A stretch of 50,859 nucleotides of DNA from CAZVBV01 sp964578905 (GCA_964578905.1 CAZOER010000006.1:1-50859); one strand, 5' to 3'; shown: positions 8,028-15,743, counted from the stretch's first letter. The notes: generated by a model not told the origin, from the letters alone. Numbers and translations are program-made.

Positions 8028-8055
8028 AGTGTATAAAAAAACGAATTTCTGTCAA
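8028..8055 (-). promoter_or_regulatory. S10 operon promoter
   Basis: TTGACA (8055-8050), 16 bases containing TTCGTTTTTTT, then TACACT (8033-8028). The -10 ends 28 bases before the rpsJ ATG. Spacer and boxes closely match the rpsP and rpmB promoters of this window. Confidence 0.8.
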
Positions 8056-8150
8056 ATATTTTTCTCTACTTCTTTTGGAAAGCAGAAAAAAAAAGCGTCC
8101 GAACACTGTCAATACATAGATGAAAATGGGGTTTGAAGCGGTTTTTTCTA

Positions 8151-8167
8151 GCCCCCCTTGGGGGGGC
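8151..8167. other. G/C hairpin between divergent promoters
   Basis: GCCCCCC (8151-8157) and GGGGGGC (8161-8167) form a 7-bp stem with a tiny loop. The T-run lies before it on the plus strand and no T-tract follows on either strand, so it does not look like an intrinsic terminator. It sits between the rpsJ and sigma-like promoters, directly before a spare TTGACA at 8168-8173. Confidence 0.5.
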
Positions 8168-8191
8168 TTGACAGAAAAGCCAAAAAAAAGT

Positions 8192-8220
8192 TTGACAGAC
8201 TTTTTTTTTGTGAGTAAAGT
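8192..8220 (+). promoter_or_regulatory. promoter of the sigma-region-4/HARE gene
   Basis: TTGACA (8192-8197), 17 bases, TAAAGT (8215-8220). This leaves a leader of about 57 bases before ATG 8284. A second TTGACA lies 24 bases upstream (8168-8173) without a good -10 of its own. No Shine-Dalgarno is visible in the leader. Confidence 0.6.
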
Positions 8221-8283
8221 TACTTATGAAGACAACGAGAAACCCTTTGTTTTTCCGCCTTCACACTTCCTAAAAACACAAAC

Positions 8284-9369
8284 ATGAACGACACAACCTC
8301 CAAGTCCATTAACTTTTCAGAGTTAATGAATCGTTTGCTCGGATTGCTCACAGAAAAAGAGCAAGACATTATCGAACGACGATTTCCATTGGGGGAAAAT
8401 CCACGGGAAACCTTGGATAAGATTGGGAAGAGCTACTCTATTACACGAGAAAGAGTTCGACAGATTGAAGCGGTTGCGATCAAAAAACTCGCACGAATTT
8501 CAATGGATCCGTCAATGCGACAGATTCATGACTTGGCGTATTCTATTCTCCTTGAACACGGAAAAGTTATTTCAGAAGACGTTCTTATTTCTGAAATGCT
8601 CAAACGAATTGAAAATACAAAAGAGCTCGACGGAAATGCTATGAAGCTTGCGATGCGAGTATCAGATAAATTATTGAAACAAGAAAAGAATCAGTTTTTC
8701 CGACCATTCTGGAGAACGAAAGATTTGAACTTAGGAGAAGTTCGAGAAGTCAGCAAGGCTATCGAGAACATGCTCGAAAAAAAGAAAGAACCAATGGACA
8801 TGAGTGCTATTACGAAAGCATTGCCTCAGCATTCAGCAGCGATGATGGAGTCAGTACTTCAAATCGGATGGGGATTCATGACAACAGAAAATGGATGGGG
8901 ATTGAAATCATGGAGATTTATCAACCCACGATCTATTAAAGATAAAATCCTTATCTCATTGAAGAAAATCGGAAAGCCGTTGCACTTCACAGATATTATC
9001 AAACACGTTCTTCAAGACTTTGATTCAAAGAAAAACGTAACGCCTCAGGCAATTCACAATGAATTGATCCGACACGATGAATTCGTATTGGTAGGACGAG
9101 GGATGTACGGAATGAAAGACTGGGGATTGGTTGCGGGAACCGTATGTGATGTGATTAAGACAGTGCTTGTGGAGCATGGAGGTCCAATGAAACGACAAGA
9201 AATTATTGAAGCGGTATTGAAGAAACGAGATATTCGATTGGGAACAATCTCTCTCAACCTTCAGAAGTACCCATTCTTCAAACGTGTTGGTCGAGCGGTG
9301 TACGAATATGATACATCACTTGATAACATTCAACGTCGAAAACGAGGACGAAAACCAAAGACTCAGTAA
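8284..9369 (+). CDS. sigma-70 region 4 / HARE-HTH domain transcription protein
   Basis: A 361-residue DNA-binding protein. Residues about 15-75 are a textbook sigma-70 region 4: LTEKEQDIIERRFPLG, then ETLDKIGKSYSITRERVRQIE and AIKKLARI, the helix-turn-helix that contacts the -35 box. No region 2 is present (no -10 recognition or core-binding helix), so it cannot be an ordinary sigma factor. The C-terminal 200 residues look like one or two HARE-HTH (RpoE-delta-like) winged helices: GKPLHFTDIIKHVL and GGPMKRQEIIEAVLKK, each followed by a strand-rich F.RVGRAVYEYD or FVLVGRGMYGMKDWG wing. A role in transcription or -35 recognition is inferred. It is monocistronic, divergent from the S10 operon, with a strong terminator. 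Confidence 0.8.
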   Translation: MNDTTSKSINFSELMNRLLGLLTEKEQDIIERRFPLGENPRETLDKIGKSYSITRERVRQIEAVAIKKLARISMDPSMRQIHDLAYSILLEHGKVISEDVLISEMLKRIENTKELDGNAMKLAMRVSDKLLKQEKNQFFRPFWRTKDLNLGEVREVSKAIENMLEKKKEPMDMSAITKALPQHSAAMMESVLQIGWGFMTTENGWGLKSWRFINPRSIKDKILISLKKIGKPLHFTDIIKHVLQDFDSKKNVTPQAIHNELIRHDEFVLVGRGMYGMKDWGLVAGTVCDVIKTVLVEHGGPMKRQEIIEAVLKKRDIRLGTISLNLQKYPFFKRVGRAVYEYDTSLDNIQRRKRGRKPKTQ

Positions 9370-9396
9370 AAAGTCTAAAAGTTAAAAAGTTAAAGG

Positions 9397-9421
9397 CGCG
9401 AACTTCGGTTCGCGTTTTTTT
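9397..9421 (+). terminator. intrinsic terminator after the sigma-like gene
   Basis: CGCGAAC, loop TTCG, GTTCGCG (7-bp stem capped by a stable tetraloop), followed by seven T. It lies 27 bases after the stop. Confidence 0.9.
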
Positions 9422-9424
9422 GTA

Positions 9425-10510
9425 TTAAGAGGAAAACCGAGGCAAGATTTGGCCAGCGAGAACACCGGTTTGAGAGTGGATCCTTTTTTGATGGAACAGG
9501 CTGAGCACAATAAAGAAAAGCACCATGAGGAACGGAATCATGAGGGTTGTTTTTCCAAACTCAAGGAGTCCATTAAACACCGCATGTGCCGCCATTGCCA
9601 AGAGCATTCCCGTCATCATTTGTTCTTCGTGGAAGACGGTAGATCCTTTCAAGTGCAACACTTGGTGCATCTTTTTGATAATCGGGTGTTTGTTTCGTTG
9701 AGCTTCTTCTTGGTAGATTTCTTTCGCGAACTTCGCGACACCGTAGAAGTATCCCAAGATTGCAGAGAAGCACACATGTGCCATCACGGAGATCGTTGAA
9801 CGGAGCACAAAGAAGATAGAGAGTTGTTTCACTCCCGTGCTCGCAAGAGCGGCAAAGTTGTGGAAGTAGACGATGTTCTCCACAAAGGAGAACCCAAGCG
9901 CCACGATAATCGCAAAGGATAATGCGTCATCAACCGATTGTACCTTCTCTTCATCAGAGAATCGCAGGACCAGATGTTTCACGAACTCTTCCAGCATCCC
10001 TACCACGACAAAGAACCAGATACGATTACTGAACGTAGAAGACAAAAAGAACGCCACAATTCCACAGAGAATTCCAATAGAGATGAAAAAGAGCGGACTC
10101 TCGACAGCTTTCTTTACTTTCGTTTTAAAGACCTTGAGCGTGTTGTCTCGCGTCCCCATTTCTAATACAAACATCATGAGTCCCGTGAATACAAAGAACC
10201 CAATTCCCACGATCGCATTGATCGTGATGTAGGCGAGGAACTTCGAAAGGTTTGGCAGGTTCGCGAGTGTCTCCATGTACTGGAAGACATTGATGTGCTG
10301 AAAGTAGAACACAGCGGTGTCCCAGTAGGCCTCGTAGAGCTTAATTGGGATTACAGCGAGCATTCCCGCTACAAAAGTTAAGAACACGTAAGAACGCTTC
10401 TCAGGGTTTTTCTTTTGAAAGAAATACAACCACGCGAGGATCGGCAGAAGGCTCATCGCTATGTACAGCAATGAGTTTCCGGTAAACAATGTCGATAGAA
10501 GTTCTCGCAT
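9425..10510 (-). CDS. PrsW-like intramembrane metalloprotease family protein
   Basis: A polytopic membrane protein of 361 residues with about nine hydrophobic segments. The PrsW/CAAX-type signature motifs appear in order: EEFVKH, FVENIVYFHN, MAHVCFSA with LGYFYG, and AMAAHAVFNG. In that family the Glu and His residues form the metal-dependent active site; PrsW cleaves anti-sigma factors in Bacillus. The substrate here is unknown. It has a strong promoter (TTGCAT, 17 bases, TATAAT). It converges on the sigma-like gene, but no anti-sigma gene is visible nearby. Confidence 0.75.
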   Translation of the reverse strand: MRELLSTLFTGNSLLYIAMSLLPILAWLYFFQKKNPEKRSYVFLTFVAGMLAVIPIKLYEAYWDTAVFYFQHINVFQYMETLANLPNLSKFLAYITINAIVGIGFFVFTGLMMFVLEMGTRDNTLKVFKTKVKKAVESPLFFISIGILCGIVAFFLSSTFSNRIWFFVVVGMLEEFVKHLVLRFSDEEKVQSVDDALSFAIIVALGFSFVENIVYFHNFAALASTGVKQLSIFFVLRSTISVMAHVCFSAILGYFYGVAKFAKEIYQEEAQRNKHPIIKKMHQVLHLKGSTVFHEEQMMTGMLLAMAAHAVFNGLLEFGKTTLMIPFLMVLFFIVLSLFHQKRIHSQTGVLAGQILPRFSS

Positions 10511-10531
10511 GAAATATTAACTCTTCTCCTT

Positions 10532-10560
10532 ATTATACCACAAAAATGGTGTTTATGCAA
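10532..10560 (-). promoter_or_regulatory. promoter of the PrsW-like gene
   Basis: TTGCAT (10560-10555), 17 bases, consensus TATAAT (10537-10532). The leader is about 15 bases and contains AAGGAG, placed rather far (13 bases) from the ATG. Confidence 0.8.
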
Positions 10561-10586
10561 GGAGTTAGGAGCAATATTCACCTCCC

Positions 10587-10624
10587 CGTCTTCCCGGAAT
10601 CCTAGAGGGATATCCGGGATCCAG
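10587..10624 (-). repeat. palindromic repeat, copy A
   Basis: A 38-base imperfect palindrome, on the minus strand CTGGATCCCGGATATCCC followed by an arm ending GATTCCGGGAAGACG. Same family as copies B, C and D. With copy B, in opposite orientation, it brackets the 55-residue gene at 10672. Confidence 0.7.
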
Positions 10625-10635
10625 TTTTTAAAAAT

Positions 10636-10664
10636 TTGCACAAACAAAAATGAGCAACTATTGT
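10636..10664 (+). promoter_or_regulatory. leaderless promoter of the 55-residue membrane peptide
   Basis: TTGCAC (10636-10641), 17 bases, TATTGT (10659-10664), ending 7 bases before the ATG at 10672. Confidence 0.5.
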
Positions 10665-10671
10665 CAGTAAC

Positions 10672-10839
10672 ATGAAAAGAATTTTATTAAGCGGACTTCT
10701 TGTTTTAGGTATTTATTTTATATCCACTGGAATGGCAGAGCCAAATGAGTGGCAGATTTTGATAGGGATGGCTTGTTGCGGAGGATATACGAGTTTAATG
10801 ATTGATTTTACGGTTACTCAAAATAAGAAAGAAAAATAG
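10672..10839 (+). CDS. small two-helix membrane protein, 55 residues
   Basis: Translates as a 55-residue peptide: MKRILLSGLLVLGIYFIS (helix 1), a short polar link with EPNEW, then IGMACCGGYTSLMIDFTV (helix 2) and a basic end NKKEK. There is no recognised family. Support comes from a leaderless-type promoter 7 bases upstream, a membrane-protein pattern with a positive N- and C-terminus, and a clean frame. It is bracketed by inverted palindromic repeats (10587-10624 and 10859-10896), so it may be carried by a small mobile cassette. Expression is not proven. Confidence 0.5.
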   Translation: MKRILLSGLLVLGIYFISTGMAEPNEWQILIGMACCGGYTSLMIDFTVTQNKKEK

Positions 10840-10858
10840 GAAGGACTCTTTTTTATGG

Positions 10859-10896
10859 CTGGGTCCCGGATATTCTTTCAGAATTCCGGGATGACA
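10859..10896 (+). repeat. palindromic repeat, copy B
   Basis: CTGGGTCCCGGATATTC, a short loop, then GAATTCCGGGATGACA. It is the inverted partner of copy A and lies just past the yidC stop. Confidence 0.7.
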
Positions 10897-10906
10897 GATG
10901 TTTTTT

Positions 10907-12175
10907 CTAGTTTTCTTTTCGCACCACTTGGGGTTTATCGAGTTGGTAGTTCACGAGCTTCTGCTGGAAGATTCCACACACCGTTGAAGTCAACCAGTAG
11001 ATACTCACTCCCGCAGGGAATGATGTCGCAAAGAAGGCAATCATTGCTGGCATGACCCAGAGCATGACTTTGTTCATTTGCTCCATTTGTCCGCCCATAC
11101 CTTCCTGCTTTACCACCGGTTTATCAGACTTCTTTTCTTTTCGTTTTTTTGCTACGAGTGACAACTTCACCGCTCCCCATTGTGCCACACCAACGGCCAG
11201 TGCCAAGAGGATTGGGCCTGGTAGGTCGAGATTGAGTCCAAAGAAAATAGAGTCTACAACAGAGAGGTCAAACCCACCCTGCACTCCGTAGAGAAGATAA
11301 TCCAAGTGTGGAGAAAGTCCTTCTCGAACGATGTAATAAATCCCAATCAAGAATGGCATTTGAAGCAGCATCGGCAAACAAGAACTCATCGGATTGATTT
11401 TGTGTGTCTTGTAAAGTTTCATAGTTTCCATCGCAACCATCTGTTGATTGCCTTTGTGTTTTGCTTTTAGATCAGCGAGTTTTGGTTGGAGCTTTTGCAA
11501 CTCTCGTTGTGATTTCATTGCCTTTTGATTTGGCAAGAAGAGCGCCAATCGAACAATGAGCGTCATGATAACAATCGCCCATCCGAAAGAATGCGTTGGC
11601 AGGCTCTTTGTCAAAAACACGAGCAGGTTGAATAACGGTTTTGAAACAATCGCTCGAAAGAGGAGTCGAAACGCACCCGCATTTGAAAGTTTTACTTCAT
11701 CAGACGTCACGACCGTCATATCTTCTCCAGATTGGAACGCCATTTCGACTTGGTATTTCCCTTCTTCAGAAAACAGATCCAGATTGAAATCTCGCAGGCT
11801 AAACTGATGCGTCGCCCCTGGTTCGAGAGTGAATGGATCGATTCGTTTTCCATTACAATGGCTAAACGTGTCGCCAGAAACATCTACTGATTGGTTGTTT
11901 ACAAGACGAAGCACTTTCAGGTTCTCCGGATTGTCGCAGGGCGAAATAAAAGTAATCGCTTTATCGAGTTTGTTTTCTATCTCAAAGAGAACAAGGTTCC
12001 CAATCACCACAGATTTCTTCACCCGTTGAAGTAGGATTTGTGCATTCTCAGGATTTTTTGTTTCCACTTCTTCTTTGCCCCAAAACTTCTCAATTCCCAG
12101 GAGGACAAGATAGAAGACCGCAAACCAGATAAGAAAACTTTTGAAGAATTTAGATGTTTTTTCGTTCATTTGCAT
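10907..12175 (-). CDS. yidC: membrane protein insertase YidC
   Basis: Inserts and folds inner-membrane proteins with or without SecYEG. The 422-residue product has an N-terminal membrane anchor (FLIWFAVFYLVLLGI), a periplasmic domain of about 150 residues, then the Oxa1/YidC core: PTHSFGWAIVIMTLIVRLALF with the hydrophilic-groove Arg, KLQPKLADLKAKHKGN, PMSSCLPMLLQMPFLIGIYY, and PAGVSIYWLTST. It is shorter than the E. coli form (about 548). An alternative ATG at 12169 overlaps the rnpA stop as ATGA and may be the true start. It is last in the rpmH-rnpA-yidC cluster. Confidence 0.95.
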   Translation of the reverse strand: MQMNEKTSKFFKSFLIWFAVFYLVLLGIEKFWGKEEVETKNPENAQILLQRVKKSVVIGNLVLFEIENKLDKAITFISPCDNPENLKVLRLVNNQSVDVSGDTFSHCNGKRIDPFTLEPGATHQFSLRDFNLDLFSEEGKYQVEMAFQSGEDMTVVTSDEVKLSNAGAFRLLFRAIVSKPLFNLLVFLTKSLPTHSFGWAIVIMTLIVRLALFLPNQKAMKSQRELQKLQPKLADLKAKHKGNQQMVAMETMKLYKTHKINPMSSCLPMLLQMPFLIGIYYIVREGLSPHLDYLLYGVQGGFDLSVVDSIFFGLNLDLPGPILLALAVGVAQWGAVKLSLVAKKRKEKKSDKPVVKQEGMGGQMEQMNKVMLWVMPAMIAFFATSFPAGVSIYWLTSTVCGIFQQKLVNYQLDKPQVVRKEN

Positions 12176-12498
12176 GAGAGGAGGGAGATGAGTTGTTTAC
12201 AAGCGGTCCGGAATTCTGCTGGATTTTCCAATACTTTAGCCCCTTTGTACAGCAAAATAATGTTTTTATGAAGACCTGCGGGCACCAATTCTTCGCGAAT
12301 AATTTCGTACAATTGTCGACGAATTCGATTTCGGTCGACGGCGAGTTTTGATGTTTTCTTTCCTACGACAACAGAAAATCGAGCGTCTCCCCTGGCTTCT
12401 GAAACAAGGAAAAGGAAATTTCCGACGCGTATTTTTTTTGAACGACGAAAAAGCCGATCAAATATCTTTGTGGTGAACCGGTTTTTTTTAGCAATCAT
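12166..12498 (-). CDS. rnpA: ribonuclease P protein component
   Basis: Protein subunit of RNase P, which matures tRNA 5' ends with the RNase P RNA (not in this window). The 110 residues show the RNR motif as AVDRNRIRRQLYEIIRE, with the upstream RFSVVVGKKTSKLA strand. An in-frame GTG at 12513 would add five residues, but ATG 12498 (MIAKKNRFTTK) fits better. It overlaps the yidC start. Confidence 0.92.
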   Translation of the reverse strand: MIAKKNRFTTKIFDRLFRRSKKIRVGNFLFLVSEARGDARFSVVVGKKTSKLAVDRNRIRRQLYEIIREELVPAGLHKNIILLYKGAKVLENPAEFRTACKQLISLLSCK

Positions 12499-12520
12499 AA
12501 TTGTAAAAAACACAGGGATT

Positions 12521-12673
12521 TTAACTCCACGGTGTTTTCTTGGCAGCTACAGAAAGAAGGGCTCTTCCTTTTGCCCTTCGAGAAGCGAGAACACGTCGTC
12601 CACAGGCTGTACGCATTCGCGCACGGAATCCGTGAGTTCTCAATCGTTTACGCCATCGTGTTTTTCCGAGCAT
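12521..12673 (-). CDS. rpmH: 50S ribosomal protein L34
   Basis: L34 (bL34) is a small basic large-subunit protein. Translation from ATG 12673 gives 50 residues beginning MLGKTRWRKRLRTHGFRARM, with GRRVLASRRAKGRALLSV matching the family. It sits directly before rnpA, as in most bacteria. The opening MLGKTRWRKR differs from the usual MKRTYQPS. Confidence 0.92.
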   Translation of the reverse strand: MLGKTRWRKRLRTHGFRARMRTACGRRVLASRRAKGRALLSVAAKKTPWS

Positions 12674-12700
12674 TTGTAATTTCTAAATTTGTGCGCGCGC

Positions 12701-12729
12701 AATCTAGTGGGATTGTGGAAAATTGTCAA
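12701..12729 (-). promoter_or_regulatory. rpmH-rnpA-yidC promoter
   Basis: TTGACA (12729-12724), 17 bases, TAGATT (12706-12701), 27 bases before the rpmH ATG. Confidence 0.7.
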
Positions 12730-12805
12730 TTTTTATTCTTTTTATTTCGTGCAGAAATCACCCCTATTCCTGCACATTTCTCTTGTTGGAAGTTGGGAAA
12801 ATGGC

Positions 12806-12834
12806 TTGACGACTGGGTTTTCTCTCTTTAGAAT
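12806..12834 (+). promoter_or_regulatory. gdhA promoter
   Basis: TTGACG (12806-12811), 17 bases, TAGAAT (12829-12834). The leader before ATG 12865 is about 23 bases, C/A-rich, with no Shine-Dalgarno. Confidence 0.75.
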
Positions 12835-12864
12835 TTACCCGCACTCTTAACCCACACCCCACAA

Positions 12865-14166
12865 ATGACTGCTAAAAAACCGTTTGAAAATTTTCTTATC
12901 AATCTTCGCGCAGCGTCTAAAACGATTGGACTTTCAGATAGCGCCCTCAAGGCTCTTGAGACTCCGGAGCATATTCATGAAACTGAAGTTGAGTTCAAAC
13001 TTGACTCTGGTGAAATGCGAAAAGTTCCTGGATACCGAGTAGAACATAACTCAGCTCGAGGACCATACAAAGGAGGAATCCGATTCCACCATGAAGCAGA
13101 CTTAGACGAAGTAAAAGCTCTCGCCTCGCTCATGTCACTGAAATGTGCAGTGGTAAATATCCCAATGGGAGGAGGAAAAGGAGGAATTACCGTAAACCCA
13201 AAAGAACTTTCAGAGGGAGAACTCGAACGAATGAGTCGAGCATACTTCCGATGGGGAACAGAAGAAGGCATCTTCGGAGTAAACCGAGATGTGCCAGCAC
13301 CAGACGTCTACACCACTCCACAAATCATGGCGTGGATGCTCGATGAACATGAAAAAGTTCTTGGCTACCTTTCACCAGGAGTGATTACAGGGAAACCGTT
13401 GGAACTGGGAGGATCACTTGGACGATCATACGCAACAAGCCAAGGAGGATTCTTCGTACTTCAGAAATATCTAGAACGAACAGGGAAGAAACCAGAAGAC
13501 ACAACGGTTGCGGTGCAAGGATTTGGAAACGCTGGAGCGTACTTTGCAGAGATTGCCCACAAGGCAGGATTCAAAGTGATTGCCGCCTCTGATTCAAAAG
13601 GAGCCATCGTTTGCGACAGTGAAACAGGATCTTTTGATGTTGAACAACTCAGTGCATGGAAAAAAGAACACGGATCACTTCGAGGAAACTTTTGCGAAGG
13701 GGACACTTGCGATCTTGAAAAAATGAAACTCGAAAGTGTGAAAACAATGTCGAATGAAGAACTATTGGAACTCGACGTTGACGTTCTCTGTTTGGCCGCA
13801 CTCGATGGTGTCGTGCACGAAGAAAATGCAGACAACATCAAAGCAAAAATCATTCTTGAACTGGCCAATGGTCCCGTAACTCCAGAAGCTGATGCCATCA
13901 TGGAAGCGAAAGGAATTGCGGTTATTCCAGATATTCTCGCCAATGCAGGAGGAGTGACCGTATCGTACTTCGAATGGGTACAAAACCGATCAGGAGATGT
14001 TTGGGCTGAGGATTATGTTATCGGAAAACTCAAAACAGTTATGGAGAATTCGTTCACAGATTTCATGAACGTGAAAGAACAGTACAATGTTTCGTACCGT
14101 GAAGCAGCGTTCGTTCTTGGAGTTGAGCGAATTGTGACAGCGATGAAATTGCGAGGAACGATTTAA
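12865..14166 (+). CDS. gdhA: glutamate dehydrogenase (Glu/Leu/Phe/Val family)
   Basis: Interconverts glutamate and 2-oxoglutarate plus ammonia. The 433 residues are a normal hexameric GDH length. GPYKGGIRFH (about 66-75), the catalytic-lysine loop PMGGGKGGI (about 100-108), VPAPDVYT with the catalytic Asp (about 143-150), and the Rossmann motif VQGFGNAGAYFAE (about 215-227) are all intact. The C-terminal ELANGPVTPEAD and DILANAGGVTVSYFEW segments are canonical. Cofactor preference cannot be decided by eye. It is monocistronic, with a strong promoter and terminator. Anabolic enzymes of this kind are not universal in CPR genomes. Confidence 0.95.
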   Translation: MTAKKPFENFLINLRAASKTIGLSDSALKALETPEHIHETEVEFKLDSGEMRKVPGYRVEHNSARGPYKGGIRFHHEADLDEVKALASLMSLKCAVVNIPMGGGKGGITVNPKELSEGELERMSRAYFRWGTEEGIFGVNRDVPAPDVYTTPQIMAWMLDEHEKVLGYLSPGVITGKPLELGGSLGRSYATSQGGFFVLQKYLERTGKKPEDTTVAVQGFGNAGAYFAEIAHKAGFKVIAASDSKGAIVCDSETGSFDVEQLSAWKKEHGSLRGNFCEGDTCDLEKMKLESVKTMSNEELLELDVDVLCLAALDGVVHEENADNIKAKIILELANGPVTPEADAIMEAKGIAVIPDILANAGGVTVSYFEWVQNRSGDVWAEDYVIGKLKTVMENSFTDFMNVKEQYNVSYREAAFVLGVERIVTAMKLRGTI

Positions 14167-14179
14167 GAATAAAACATTG

Positions 14180-14235
14180 GCAACCGATGGCTTTAGCCGT
14201 CGGCTATCCCCCCCACCGCTAAAGCGGTGGGTTGC
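14180..14235. repeat. double-hairpin (cruciform, BIME-like) palindrome
   Basis: An outer GCAACC/GGTTGC pair encloses two hairpins: CCGATGGCTTTAGCCGTCGG (14184-14203, one wobble) and CCCACCGC-TAAA-GCGGTGGG (14212-14231, perfect 8-bp stem). The form resembles REP/BIME units mobilised by IS200/IS605-type Y1 transposases. No such enzyme is in the window. Confidence 0.65.
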
Positions 14236-14242
14236 AGAAAAA

Positions 14243-14267
14243 GGCCTCGCAGGAGCGGGGTCTTTTT
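14243..14267 (+). terminator. intrinsic terminator after gdhA
   Basis: GGCCTCGC, loop AGGA, GCGGGGTC (8-bp stem with two G-U pairs), then T-rich TCTTTTTATT. Confidence 0.75.
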
Positions 14268-14268
14268 A

Positions 14269-14571
14269 TTACCAAAACTTCACCTTCTCAAAGGCATCCC
14301 ACAGAGATTCCTTCGCGTGCGAGGGGATTTCTGCAATGGCATCCACTTTTTCTGTTAAAGCCTGAAAGGCTTCCCATGCGTTCCACGCAATAAATCCAAC
14401 AACAATAAGCATGGCAATAGTGAGCCAGTGTCTCCAAATCCAACGAACCACTTTTTTCCAGACAGGAGGATTAATTGTTTGATTGAGTCGATCAACTTGT
14501 CCGATGAGGAAATTGACCTTCTCTTCAAGTCGCGTATGAACATCGATTTCGTTTGGATTTTTTTCAGCCAT
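14269..14571 (-). CDS. hypothetical single-pass membrane protein with N-terminal coiled coil
   Basis: 100 residues: a polar, Glu/Leu heptad-like N-terminus (RLEEKVNFLIGQVDRLNQTI), a Trp-rich basic stretch (PVWKKVVRWIWRHW), one transmembrane helix (LTIAMLIVVGFIAWNAWEAF), and an amphipathic C-terminus. No family is recognised. It is 5 bases downstream of mnmA on the same strand, so it is probably cotranscribed with the grpE-mnmA group. Confidence 0.7.
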   Translation of the reverse strand: MAEKNPNEIDVHTRLEEKVNFLIGQVDRLNQTINPPVWKKVVRWIWRHWLTIAMLIVVGFIAWNAWEAFQALTEKVDAIAEIPSHAKESLWDAFEKVKFW

Positions 14572-14576
14572 TTTAA

Positions 14577-15632
14577 TTACATTATTTCCCCTCCCCCGAG
14601 GCAGACATCATTATCATAGAGAACAATCGATTGTCCAGCAGTAATAGCTCGAACGGGTTTTCGGAAAGCAACTTTCACACTCTCTCCATCAACAACTACA
14701 TCGCACATCTCGCCATTATCTCGGTATCGGATTTTCCCAAGGGCTTCAAATTTTCCACTCGGAGGATTGCCGGCAATCCAGTTGAAATTATGAGATTCCA
14801 ACTCTGTTGAATCCAGTAACGACTCATCCTGACTCACAATGATTTCATTCTTCTCTCCATCTTTCTTAATCACAAACCATGGCGCCTCAATAAATCCTTT
14901 CATCCCGCCAATCCCCAATTCCTTCCGTTGTCCGATAGTGTAAAAACTGAGTCCAATGTGATCGCCGATAATTTTTTGTGTTCCATGATCCCTGATTTTC
15001 CCAGGCACTTTTTTCACGTATTTTTGTAGAAATTCAGAGTAGTTTCGCTCTCCGATAAAACAAATCCCCGTGGAATCTTTTTTCTCGGCATTGAGAAAAC
15101 CAGCATCACGAGCGATGTCTCGCACTTCGTCCTTTTGTAATTCCGCGAGTGGAAAGATAGACTGTGATAACTGCTCTTGATTGAGCGCATGGAGGAAATA
15201 CGTCTGATCTTTTTCTTTGTCGGCAGGAATTTCCAATTGAAATAATTTTCCATCATGGCTCACATCCGCGTAATGCCCCATCGCAATTTTGTCGGCCTTT
15301 AATTTTTTGGCTTCCTTCAGAAACGCATCAAACTTCACAAATTTATTACACAGGATGTCAGGGTTCGGTGTGCGCCCCGCTTCGTTTTCTTTGATAAAGT
15401 ACGCAAACACATGATCCCAATACTCCTTCGCAAAGTTCACCATGTGGAATTCTATCCCCAGTTTCTTCGCCACCTTCTCGGCTTCAACAGCATCTTCGGT
15501 AGCTGTACATTCCTCGCCCCCTTCTTCCCAGTTACGCATAAAAACGCCCACCACTTCGTGGCCTTGATCAACGAGTAACTTTGCCGCTACGGCGCTATCC
15601 ACGCCTCCCGACAGTCCTACAACAATGCGCAT
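14577..15632 (-). CDS. mnmA: tRNA-specific 2-thiouridylase MnmA
   Basis: Thiolates U34 of tRNA-Lys, -Glu and -Gln. The 351 residues have the PP-loop GLSGGVDSAVAAKLL at 6-20. The first catalytic-Cys region is GRTPNPDILCNKFVKFD, the tRNA-binding part has DQTYFLHAL, and the second Cys lies in STGICFIGERNYSEFL. The C-terminal beta-barrel has GLSFYTIGQRKELGIGG. Length is typical. The electron and sulfur donors are not visible here. Confidence 0.96.
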   Translation of the reverse strand: MRIVVGLSGGVDSAVAAKLLVDQGHEVVGVFMRNWEEGGEECTATEDAVEAEKVAKKLGIEFHMVNFAKEYWDHVFAYFIKENEAGRTPNPDILCNKFVKFDAFLKEAKKLKADKIAMGHYADVSHDGKLFQLEIPADKEKDQTYFLHALNQEQLSQSIFPLAELQKDEVRDIARDAGFLNAEKKDSTGICFIGERNYSEFLQKYVKKVPGKIRDHGTQKIIGDHIGLSFYTIGQRKELGIGGMKGFIEAPWFVIKKDGEKNEIIVSQDESLLDSTELESHNFNWIAGNPPSGKFEALGKIRYRDNGEMCDVVVDGESVKVAFRKPVRAITAGQSIVLYDNDVCLGGGEIM

Positions 15633-15643
15633 TTGGTTTGGGG

Positions 15644-15733
15644 TTACACCAAGAACGGCAAGATCACCGTTGCCATCATTGCGATGACGGTAATCCAGAT
15701 AACGATTTTGAGACCAGTTGATTTTTTTGCCAT
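15644..15733 (-). CDS. 29-residue single-pass membrane peptide
   Basis: Between grpE and mnmA a frame of 29 codons encodes MAKKSTGLKIVIWITVIAMM followed by ATVILPFLV: a basic N-terminus and one transmembrane helix. The length, MAKK start and helix are like the small stress-related membrane peptides of the DUF4044/Prli42 type known in Firmicutes. That similarity is by eye and weak. It lies 10 bases after the grpE stop and 11 before mnmA, so it fits the operon. Confidence 0.5.
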   Translation of the reverse strand: MAKKSTGLKIVIWITVIAMMATVILPFLV

Positions 15734-15743
15734 TTTTTTGAAA

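Noticed and set aside
8151..8173. Intrinsic terminator at the GCCCCCC/GGGGGGC hairpin
   Set aside because: No T-tract follows on either strand. The T-run is upstream, and a TTGACA box follows directly.
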